Source: an uncultured Flavobacterium sp. (GTDB lineage: Bacteria; Bacteroidota; Bacteroidia; Flavobacteriales; Flavobacteriaceae). From it: DNA of 6,894 nt. Positions 1 to 6,407 of the stretch are shown here, piece after piece. The notes beneath the pieces were generated by a model, which saw only the letters and a list, made by a program, of their open reading frames with translations, ran no database searches and had not been told where the DNA came from. The position numbers were made by a program, and so were the translations under genes. Each line of letters begins with the position of its first letter. Within the stretch, counting starts at the first letter, position 1. The stretch covers positions 1-6,894 of the forward strand of contig CAMLKV010000114.1 of the NCBI GenBank assembly GCA_946480635.1, in the 5' to 3' direction.

Positions 1-767
<767 letters not shown>

Positions 768-778
768 ATAAACTCAGA

Positions 779-854
779 GATAAAAGACAGATAGATGAGA
801 AACTAAGAGCTTATAGACAACCAGAATTAGTCCATTATCTATCCGTCTATCATC
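779..854 (+). repeat. Imperfect long inverted repeat in the thiC-downstream gap
   Basis: The 105-nt gap between thiC and the next gene (768-872) contains no gene. Its main feature is an inverted repeat: bases 779-794 (GATAAAAGACAGATAG) can pair with 839-854 (CTATCCGTCTATCATC) at 13 of 16 positions, with mismatches at 782/851, 784/849 and 789/844. The arms enclose a 44-nt loop, in which 802-806 (ACTAA) can also pair with 827-831 (TTAGT). The structure ends 18 nt before the downstream ATG and is not followed by a clean T-run, so it does not look like a standard intrinsic terminator. It could be an RNA structure that stabilises or processes the message between thiC and the rest of the operon, or a genome-scattered intergenic palindrome. 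The pairing was found by eye and no folding energy was computed. Confidence 0.45.
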
Positions 855-872
855 TTTCATCAAAATTTTAAA

Positions 873-1439
873 ATGATTGTCATCACAAATTCAGCGGCTG
901 TTATTAATGAAATAAACATCATCCATTCGCTTTTTGAACATGGATTGGAGTTATTACATGTGCGCAAACCTAATTATTCGGAAGCGGAAATGGCTTCGTT
1001 CCTGACAGCCATTGAAAGTGATTTCAGAAATCGATTAGTATTGCACAACTATCATCATTTGTCCAATTCATTCGGAATAAACCGTTTGCACAATCCAAAA
1101 ACTAGAAATGAAAATACGAATTTCATATTTTCAACCTCAACACATTCCGTAATTGAATTCAATGCTTTAGAAAATAACTATGACTATGCTTTTTTGAGTC
1201 CGGTCTATCCAAGCATTTCAAAACAAGGTTACCATTCTGAACAGAATCTTTTGGGATCGATAAAAGAGCGAACCAATTTCAATACAAAATTGGTGGCTTT
1301 GGGTGGAATTTCTACAAAAAACATTTCAGATACTCTTCAAAAAGGGTTTGATGAAGTGGCGCTTTTAGGAAGCATTTGGAACAGTACTAATCCGTTAGAA
1401 AATTTTAAACTATGTCAGCAAGCCGTCCATTTGTTTTAA
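873..1439 (+). CDS. Diverged ThiE/TenI-family protein (thiamine phosphate synthase-like, possibly thiazole tautomerase)
   Basis: This 188-residue protein has the layout of the ThiE/TenI TIM-barrel family but is shorter than usual (about 200-215) and diverged. Recognisable pieces are LLHVRKP (27-33), LVLHNYHHL (55-63), FSTSTHS (86-92), YAFLSPVYPSISKQGYH (105-121), ALGGIS (142-147) and VALLGSIW (162-169). Compared with true ThiE, the IND motif carrying the metal-binding Asp is replaced by LHNY, DGVHLGxxD is reduced to GINRLH, and the usual R-x-K has become R31-K32-P33. A canonical ThiE lies two genes downstream, so this copy is probably not the main thiamin phosphate synthase. Similar HLRKP/SISKQGY proteins are, from memory, common in Bacteroidota thiamin operons. 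A TenI-like role (isomerising the ThiG thiazole product) is an inference; an accessory or inactive role is also possible. The ATG follows an A/T-rich leader, and the 3' end overlaps thiD by 28 nt. Confidence 0.78.
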   Translation: MIVITNSAAVINEINIIHSLFEHGLELLHVRKPNYSEAEMASFLTAIESDFRNRLVLHNYHHLSNSFGINRLHNPKTRNENTNFIFSTSTHSVIEFNALENNYDYAFLSPVYPSISKQGYHSEQNLLGSIKERTNFNTKLVALGGISTKNISDTLQKGFDEVALLGSIWNSTNPLENFKLCQQAVHLF

Positions 1440-2167
1440 GTATTGCAGGATTTGATCCTTCTGCAGGTGCCGGTGTTTTGGCTGATATCAAAACATTTGA
1501 GCAACATCAGGTATATGGTTTAAGCATTATTACTGCCAATACTATTCAAACTGAAGATTCTTTTCACACTATTCAATGGACAGATTTGAATTTTGTCCTT
1601 AATTCAATCGAAAAACTATTTAAAGCATATGATATAAAAGCGGTCAAAATTGCAATTGTTCCTTCATTAGATTACTTAAAAAGTATTGTTGAAGAAATCC
1701 GAAAACATTCGGCTGAAGTTAAAATCGTTTGGGATACCGTTTTAAAATCAAGTACAGATTTTGAATTTGCAATTATCGAAAATCAATCGGAATTAATACA
1801 CATTTTAGAAAAAATTGACTTAATTACACCTAATTATGTAGAAATTCTAAAACTTCTTCCACAAAAAACATCTGCAAAACATATTGCCAAAATGCTTTCA
1901 AAGCACTGTGCTCTTTTACTCAAAGGCGGACATAATCAGGAATCTATTGGAACTGATTATTTATATACATCTGAAGAACAAATTATACTAACACCAAATA
2001 CAATTAACGTAATGGAGAAACACGGTTCGGGCTGTGTCTTATCCTCGGCGATAACCGCCAATCTTGCACTAAATCACGATTTACCCAAATCTTGCCAAGA
2101 AGCAAAGCTTTACATTGAACATTATTTAAACACAAACAACACAAAATTAGGGTACCATTATGTTTAG
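1412..2167 (+). CDS. thiD: Hydroxymethylpyrimidine/phosphomethylpyrimidine kinase ThiD
   Basis: ThiD is a cytoplasmic ribokinase-family enzyme that uses ATP to phosphorylate HMP and HMP phosphate, giving HMP pyrophosphate for ThiE. The 251 residues (family about 260-270) show the N-terminal SIAGFDPSAGAG block (10-21) and TANTIQ (41-46), whose Gln fits the substrate-contacting Gln of ThiD. They also show VKIAIV (78-83), VWDTVLKSS (106-114) in place of the usual DPVM segment, LITPNYVE (137-144), KGGH (171-174) and HGSGCVLSSA (204-213), the anion-hole loop. That loop has GSGC where GTGC is more typical, and overall the protein is divergent. The start is forced: in this frame there is a TAA at 1406-1408, the ATG is at 1412, and the family motif begins nine residues later. 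The start therefore lies 28 nt inside the preceding gene, which suggests translational coupling. The 3' end overlaps thiE by 8 nt. The coding sequence is markedly AT-rich. Confidence 0.93.
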   Translation: MSASRPFVLSIAGFDPSAGAGVLADIKTFEQHQVYGLSIITANTIQTEDSFHTIQWTDLNFVLNSIEKLFKAYDIKAVKIAIVPSLDYLKSIVEEIRKHSAEVKIVWDTVLKSSTDFEFAIIENQSELIHILEKIDLITPNYVEILKLLPQKTSAKHIAKMLSKHCALLLKGGHNQESIGTDYLYTSEEQIILTPNTINVMEKHGSGCVLSSAITANLALNHDLPKSCQEAKLYIEHYLNTNNTKLGYHYV

Positions 2168-2789
2168 CAAATTACAATACATTTCGCAAGGAGAAACTAT
2201 TTATAGTCAAATTAGAAACATTCATCATGCTTTAGACACAGGTTGTGATTGGATACAATTACGATTTAAAACCAACAATAAAGAACAATTACGTGACTTA
2301 GCCGAAGCTTCAAAATTACTTTGTGATACCTATTCCGCTACGTTTATAATTAACGACAATCCATATTTATGTCAAGAAGTTGACGCTGACGGAGTTCATC
2401 TTGGATTAACCGATATGAGTATCAAGGAGGCCAGATTACTTTTAGACGAATTCAAGATTATTGGAGGGACTGCCAATACGTATGAACATATTTTACAACG
2501 CTTTGAAGAAAATTGTGATTACATTGGTCTTGGCCCCTATAAATTCACAACTACCAAACAAAACTTAAGTCCGCTACTTGGTCTCGAAGGATATCAAAAC
2601 ATATTATCTAAACTAAAAAAAGATGGAATTCAAATTCCAATATATGCTATTGGAGGAATTCAACTTGAAGATGTCGAACATCTTATGAAAACAGGAATTC
2701 ATGGTATTGCCGTTTCTAGTTTAATTACCAATGAATTTCAAGAAAATAACTACTCACAACTAAACTCAACCTTATATGTCAATTCTTAA
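2160..2789 (+). CDS. thiE: Thiamine phosphate synthase ThiE
   Basis: ThiE couples HMP pyrophosphate with the carboxythiazole or thiazole phosphate to form thiamin phosphate, releasing pyrophosphate. The 209-residue length is typical of the family. All the usual active-site elements are visible in order: QLRFK (33-37, Arg and Lys contacting pyrophosphate), FIINDN (62-67, metal-binding Asp), [11 protein letters not shown] (75-85, second metal ligand Asp85), IIGGTANT (100-107), [16 protein letters not shown] (120-135, phosphate-binding Thr/Lys loop), AIGGI (163-167) and GIAVSSLI (182-189). The common Gln in DGVHLGQ is Leu here, a minor change. This full motif set contrasts with the eroded paralog at 873-1439 and makes this copy the credible synthase. 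Its ATG lies inside the last codons of thiD (8-nt overlap) and its end overlaps thiG by 14 nt, so it is very likely co-transcribed and translationally coupled. Confidence 0.96.
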   Translation: MFSKLQYISQGETIYSQIRNIHHALDTGCDWIQLRFKTNNKEQLRDLAEASKLLCDTYSATFIINDNPYLCQEVDADGVHLGLTDMSIKEARLLLDEFKIIGGTANTYEHILQRFEENCDYIGLGPYKFTTTKQNLSPLLGLEGYQNILSKLKKDGIQIPIYAIGGIQLEDVEHLMKTGIHGIAVSSLITNEFQENNYSQLNSTLYVNS

Positions 2790-3546
2790 AATAGCTGATA
2801 AAGAATTCAATTCCCGACTTTTTCTGGGCACAGGAAAATTTGGTTCCAACATGAAAATGGAAGAAGCAATTCTGGCTTCGGGAAGCGAATTAGTCACTGT
2901 CGCTCTAAAACGCGTTGACTTAGAAACCGAAACTGATGCCATTTTATCACACATTAATCATCCTCATATCAATTTATTACCAAATACTTCGGGAGCACGC
3001 AATGCCAAAGAAGCTGTTTTTGCGGCACAATTAGCCCGTGAAGCCTTGGAAACCAATTGGCTCAAACTAGAAATACATCCCGACCCTAAGTATCTTCTGC
3101 CTGACCCTATTGAAACCTTGAAAGCGACTGAAGAATTGGCTAAACTCGGGTTTATTATTTTACCTTACATTCATGCTGATCCAGTATTGTGCAAACGCTT
3201 GGAGGAAGTAGGAACTGCTGCTGTAATGCCATTAGGTTCCCCAATTGGAAGTAACAAAGGCTTAAAAACCGAAGATTTCTTGGAGATTATCATTGAGCAA
3301 AGTAAAGTACCTGTAATTGTAGATGCGGGAATTGGTGCGCCATCACATGCAGCTAGGGCTATGGAAATGGGTGCCGATGCCGTTTTAGTTAATACTGCCA
3401 TTGCCGTTGCCGGAAACCCTAAATTAATGGCCGAAGCTTTTGCAGCAGCTGTAATTTCAGGAAGAAAAGCCTATGATGCACAATTGGCACAAACTGTAAA
3501 TAAAGCAATTGCATCAAGTCCGCTAACAGCCTTTTTAAAAGACTAG
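2776..3546 (+). CDS. thiG: Thiazole synthase ThiG
   Basis: ThiG is the TIM-barrel enzyme that assembles the thiazole phosphate ring from deoxyxylulose 5-phosphate, dehydroglycine (from ThiH) and sulfur delivered as ThiS thiocarboxylate. The 256-residue protein is full length and highly conserved. It has [10 protein letters not shown] (13-22), TVALKRVDL (41-49), [17 protein letters not shown] (94-110) with Lys97 in the position of the lysine that forms the imine with the sugar phosphate, [15 protein letters not shown] (148-162), PVIVDAGIG (179-187) with the conserved Asp183, and [11 protein letters not shown] (200-210). The start at 2776 gives the usual short N-terminus before the first strand and lies within the thiE 3' end (14-nt overlap). 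thiH follows after 2 nt; in E. coli ThiG and ThiH form a complex, which fits this tight spacing. Its base composition is closer to thiC than to the AT-rich thiD/thiE. Confidence 0.98.
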   Translation: MSILKIADKEFNSRLFLGTGKFGSNMKMEEAILASGSELVTVALKRVDLETETDAILSHINHPHINLLPNTSGARNAKEAVFAAQLAREALETNWLKLEIHPDPKYLLPDPIETLKATEELAKLGFIILPYIHADPVLCKRLEEVGTAAVMPLGSPIGSNKGLKTEDFLEIIIEQSKVPVIVDAGIGAPSHAARAMEMGADAVLVNTAIAVAGNPKLMAEAFAAAVISGRKAYDAQLAQTVNKAIASSPLTAFLKD

Positions 3547-3548
3547 TC

Positions 3549-4664
3549 ATGAATACTTTTGCATCGGTTTTTGAAAAATACGATTGGGATGAGATACAAA
3601 CCTTAATTTACAATACAACAACAAAAGAAGTCGAATTGGCCTTGACCAAAAAAAAACGAAATCTGAATGATTTCATAGCAATGATTTCGCCTGCTGCACA
3701 ACCGTATTTGGAAGAAATGGCCCAGATGAGTCATCACTTGACCAAAAAACGCTTCGGGAAAACGATACAGATGTATGCACCCATGTATTTAAGCAATGAA
3801 TGCCAGAACATCTGTACTTATTGCGGATTCAGTCTGGATAACAAAATCAAAAGAAAAACCCTTACCGATAAAGAAATCGAATTGGAAGTGGCTGAACTAA
3901 AAAAAGTCGGATTTAATCATGTTTTATTAGTTACAGGAGAAGCCAATTATACTGTAAACATCAACTACTTTCTGAACGCTGTTGCCCAAATTAAAAATGA
4001 TTTTGCCAATATTTCAGTGGAAGTTCAACCTCTTTCACAGGAAGAATATGAACAATTACATCAAGCTGGTGTTCATACTGTTTTAGTATATCAAGAAACG
4101 TATCACCGAGAAGTATACAAACAATACCATCCAAAAGGGAAAAAATCCAACTTTGACTATCGTTTGGAAACCCCAGACAGGATTGGAAAAGCTGGTATTC
4201 ACAAAATTGGCCTAGGCGTTTTGTTAGGTTTGGAAGACTGGCGTACCGATAGTTTTTTCAATGCATTACATTTAGATTACCTACAGAAAACGTATTGGCA
4301 AAGTAAATATTCAGTTTCATTTCCGCGTTTACGGCCTGCTGAAGGTATCATCGAACCGAATTTCATCATGGAAGATCGTGATTTACTCCAATTGATTTGT
4401 GCTTACCGTTTGTGGAATGAGGATTTAGAGATTTCAATATCAACAAGGGAAAATGAAAAATTCCGTGACAACATTATTCCTATTGGAGTGACATCGATAA
4501 GTGCAGGTTCCAAAACCAATCCAGGCGGTTATGCTGTCGATCCGCAGTCTTTGGAACAATTTGAAACCAGCGATGAACGTTCTGCCTTTGAAATTGCGAA
4601 AGTTATAACTCAAAGAGGTTATGAGCCCGTTTGGAAAGACTGGGACAAAAGTTATATGTTATAA
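3549..4664 (+). CDS. thiH: 2-iminoacetate (dehydroglycine) synthase ThiH, radical SAM tyrosine lyase
   Basis: ThiH uses S-adenosylmethionine and a 4Fe-4S cluster to cleave tyrosine into dehydroglycine and p-cresol; the dehydroglycine feeds ThiG. The 371 residues match the usual length (about 370-380). The radical SAM motif CX3CX2C is at Cys85, Cys89 and Cys92 (ECQNICTYCGF), preceded by YAPMYLSN. Other family stretches are VTGEANY (127-133), VEVQPLSQEEY (156-166), YQETYHREVY (181-190), AGIHKIGLGVLLGLEDWR (214-231, only the family resemblance is used), SFPRLRPAEG and SAGSKTNPGGY. Having ThiH rather than glycine oxidase ThiO means the glycine-derived part comes from tyrosine without using oxygen. 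The start sits 2 nt after the thiG stop. Lysines 34-36 are encoded by an uninterrupted run of nine A (3648-3656), a possible slippage site near the 5' end. The next gene begins 16 nt after the stop. Confidence 0.97.
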   Translation: MNTFASVFEKYDWDEIQTLIYNTTTKEVELALTKKKRNLNDFIAMISPAAQPYLEEMAQMSHHLTKKRFGKTIQMYAPMYLSNECQNICTYCGFSLDNKIKRKTLTDKEIELEVAELKKVGFNHVLLVTGEANYTVNINYFLNAVAQIKNDFANISVEVQPLSQEEYEQLHQAGVHTVLVYQETYHREVYKQYHPKGKKSNFDYRLETPDRIGKAGIHKIGLGVLLGLEDWRTDSFFNALHLDYLQKTYWQSKYSVSFPRLRPAEGIIEPNFIMEDRDLLQLICAYRLWNEDLEISISTRENEKFRDNIIPIGVTSISAGSKTNPGGYAVDPQSLEQFETSDERSAFEIAKVITQRGYEPVWKDWDKSYML

Positions 4665-4680
4665 ATACCAAAAACAATTA

Positions 4681-5391
4681 ATGCTTACTATATCTGATAT
4701 TTTACGTTATGGAAAATCAATGCTTTTGCCTGAAATAGGCGAAACTGGCCAATTAAAACTAAAAAATGCCAAGGTTTTGGTTATTGGAGCTGGTGGATTA
4801 GGTTGTCCAATTTTACAGTATTTAGCCGCTTCAGGAGTTGGCACGGTTGGAATAGTTGATTTTGACCAAGTGGAAATGTACAATCTGCACCGGCAGATTT
4901 TATATACTGAAAATGTGGTTGGAACTCCAAAAGTCATTTCAGCCAAATCAGCATTGGAAAGTTTAAATTCGAAAGTGGATTATCCGATTTTTGAAGAAAA
5001 ATTAAGTCCCGAAAATGCCGAAAGAATTTTATCGCAATTTGATTTGATTGTGGATGGATGTGATAATTTCACGACTCGTTATTTGGTTAATGATACCTGT
5101 GTAAAACTAGGCAAACCTTTAATTTATGGAAGCATTTTAAAATTTGAAGGGCAAATGGCTGTTTTTAACCATAAAGGTTCCAAAAACCTTCGGGATATAT
5201 TTCCACTGCCTCCCAATCCTGAAGATGTCCCAAATTGTAGTTTAAATGGTGTATTAGGCACATTACCTGGAATTATTGGAACAATGATGGCGCAGGAAAC
5301 ATTGAAATTGATTATGGATTTACCAACATTAGAGAATGAATTGTTACTTTTTAATACCTTGAACTGGCAATTCAACAAGTTGAAATTTTAA
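4681..5391 (+). CDS. thiF: ThiF/MoeB/HesA-family adenylyltransferase, probably ThiF for ThiS activation
   Basis: Members of this E1-like family adenylate the C-terminal glycine of a ubiquitin-like sulfur carrier; beside thiG and thiH the likely partner is ThiS. The 236 residues contain the nucleotide-binding loop VIGAGGLGCP (34-43), VDFDQVEMYNLHRQ (59-72, with Asp60, Asn68 and Arg71), Lys84, DGCDNFTTRYLVND (125-138, with the metal/ATP Asp128), KPLIYGSI (145-152), and NCSLNGVLG (185-193), where Cys186 aligns with the cysteine that in E. coli ThiF forms the acyl-disulfide with ThiS. The two CxxC pairs that bind zinc in E. coli MoeB and ThiF are absent; the LRDIFPLPP segment (170-178) resembles the zinc-free MoeZ-like subclass. 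The ATG at 4681 gives the standard start (ILRYGKSMLLPEIG). An upstream in-frame ATG at 4621 would only add residues overlapping thiH. A MoeB role in molybdopterin synthesis cannot be excluded. Confidence 0.9.
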   Translation: MLTISDILRYGKSMLLPEIGETGQLKLKNAKVLVIGAGGLGCPILQYLAASGVGTVGIVDFDQVEMYNLHRQILYTENVVGTPKVISAKSALESLNSKVDYPIFEEKLSPENAERILSQFDLIVDGCDNFTTRYLVNDTCVKLGKPLIYGSILKFEGQMAVFNHKGSKNLRDIFPLPPNPEDVPNCSLNGVLGTLPGIIGTMMAQETLKLIMDLPTLENELLLFNTLNWQFNKLKF

Positions 5392-5436
5392 TTACATTTA
5401 TGAATTATAAGAAATGAGTAAATTCTTCTTTTTCCA

Positions 5437-6180
5437 ATGTTTAAACACCAAGGTAAAAACAGAACATTCAAACATAATCTCCGATTAGCATCTAATCTGT
5501 CTTTAATTGCTGGAATAGTAAACAGTATAGGGGTTTTAGCTATTGGAACTCTCACCACAAATGTGACTGGTCATTTTGCCTATTTTGCAGAAGAATTCAT
5601 TACTGGAAAATATGCCAAAGCCATTCCATTTCTCCTTTATATTCTCTTTTTCTTTTTAGGTGCTTTTGTTTCCAATTTCATTATTGAAATGGCTGCCATC
5701 AAAAAAAAGAAATATTTACATACAACCCCTATGTTATTGGAATTATCCCTGCTTGTATTTGTAGGTCTTTGGGACTATTGGGGTTTCACAGATACAGTAG
5801 ATACAAATCAAATCGCCTACCTACTTTTGTTTTCAATGGGGTTGCAAAATGCTTTGGTAACTCAAATATCACAATCAACGGTCAGAACGACCCATTTAAC
5901 CGGACTTTTCACCGACTTAGGAATTGAAATTTCACAATTCTTTTTTTACAAAAATCATCCGAATGCCCTCAAACTAAAAAAGAACATCTTTTTGAAACTT
6001 TCTATCGTATTCTTCTTTTTCACGGGTTGTATTTCGGGCACCTTGTTGTTTTATCAAATTGGTTTGAAAGCACTGCTTGCTGCCGCCATTTTGATTGCAA
6101 TAGCTTTAGCAATGGATAACCTGATATTTTATTATAATTTTACCAAAAGAAAATTGAGAAGAAGAAAACCTGTTAAATAA
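5437..6180 (+). CDS. DUF1275 (YoaK-like) family integral membrane protein
   Basis: This 247-residue protein is an inner-membrane protein with about six hydrophobic helices, roughly at 17-39, 62-84, 97-116, 125-143, 186-206 and 209-232, and a very basic C-terminal tail (237-247). It matches DUF1275/YoaK by the first-helix motif AGIVNSIGVLAIGTLTTNVTGHF (25-47, in the place of the family's AG..D...F....TGN motif) and by the strongly conserved MGLQNA (134-139) followed by VRTTHLTGLFTDLG (149-162). The family's biochemical role is unknown to me; a transport role is often assumed but nothing here proves it. An in-frame TAA at 5419 precedes the ATG at 5437, so that start is the first possible ATG. 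It begins 45 nt after the thiF stop on the same strand, so read-through from the thiamin operon is possible, and the next gene follows after 8 nt. The first motif has Asn29 where Asp is common in the family. Confidence 0.9.
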   Translation: MFKHQGKNRTFKHNLRLASNLSLIAGIVNSIGVLAIGTLTTNVTGHFAYFAEEFITGKYAKAIPFLLYILFFFLGAFVSNFIIEMAAIKKKKYLHTTPMLLELSLLVFVGLWDYWGFTDTVDTNQIAYLLLFSMGLQNALVTQISQSTVRTTHLTGLFTDLGIEISQFFFYKNHPNALKLKKNIFLKLSIVFFFFTGCISGTLLFYQIGLKALLAAAILIAIALAMDNLIFYYNFTKRKLRRRKPVK

Positions 6181-6188
6181 ATTAAAAA

Positions 6189-6407
6189 ATGAGTAAAGAT
6201 CCGTTACATGGCGTTACTTTAAAAACAATCGTCGAAACTCTTGTAGATTATTACGGGTTTGACACTTTAGAAGAACTGATTCCTATTAACTGTTTTAAAA
6301 GTAATCCATCTATAAAATCAAGTTTAACCTTTTTGAGAAAGACAGATTGGGCAAGAAAAAAAGTAGAAGAATTATATATTAAAACCTTACCAAAGCTATC
6401 TTCTTAA
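6189..6407 (+). CDS. VF530-family (DUF2132) small putative DNA-binding protein
   Basis: This 72-residue protein is almost entirely the VF530/DUF2132 domain: DPLHGVTLKTIVETLVDYYG (4-23), then INCFKSNPSIKSSLTFLRKT (33-52) and WARKKVEELY (54-63). The family is named after a Vibrio fischeri protein whose structure led to the suggestion that it binds DNA; its cellular role is not established. It is small, probably cytoplasmic, and has no signal peptide or membrane segment. The ATG at 6189 has an A-rich leader (ATTAAAAA) rather than a Shine-Dalgarno sequence and follows the DUF1275 stop by 8 nt, so the two are probably co-transcribed. Its TAA at 6405-6407 overlaps the stop codon of the convergent aat gene. 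There is no room for a conventional terminator between them. Confidence 0.9.
   Translation: MSKDPLHGVTLKTIVETLVDYYGFDTLEELIPINCFKSNPSIKSSLTFLRKTDWARKKVEELYIKTLPKLSS

Noticed and set aside
768..872. Possible TPP riboswitch in the gap after thiC
   Set aside because: The conserved CTGAGA-type and ACCTGATCTGGATAATGCCAGCG-like THI-box elements are not recognisable there. A riboswitch would be expected before the first gene of the operon, outside the window.
2772..2954. Antisense open frame over the start of thiG
   Set aside because: It is the complement of a strongly conserved gene, and its product resembles no family I recognise.
3171..3401. Antisense open frame inside thiG
   Set aside because: It is fully covered by conserved ThiG coding sequence and has no recognisable product.
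4621..4680. Upstream in-frame ATG that would lengthen ThiF by 20 residues
   Set aside because: The extra residues are an out-of-frame reading of the end of thiH, and family members normally start just before the ILRY...LLPEIG segment, which the ATG at 4681 provides.
4707..4946. Antisense open frame over the thiF nucleotide-binding region
   Set aside because: It is the complement of conserved coding sequence with no independent support.
5124..5378. Antisense open frame over the 3' part of thiF
   Set aside because: It is a shadow of the sense gene with no domain or leader evidence.
5409..5433. Possible terminator after thiF (AAGAA...TTCTT stem followed by T-rich sequence)
   Set aside because: The stem is only 5 bp with a 9-nt loop and one G-C pair, too weak to claim; it could equally be chance in AT-rich DNA.
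5392..5436. Possible Bacteroidota-type promoter (TTG and TAnnTTTG) before the DUF1275 gene
   Set aside because: A TTG and a TA-rich segment exist nearby but not with the expected spacing or a convincing TAnnTTTG match.
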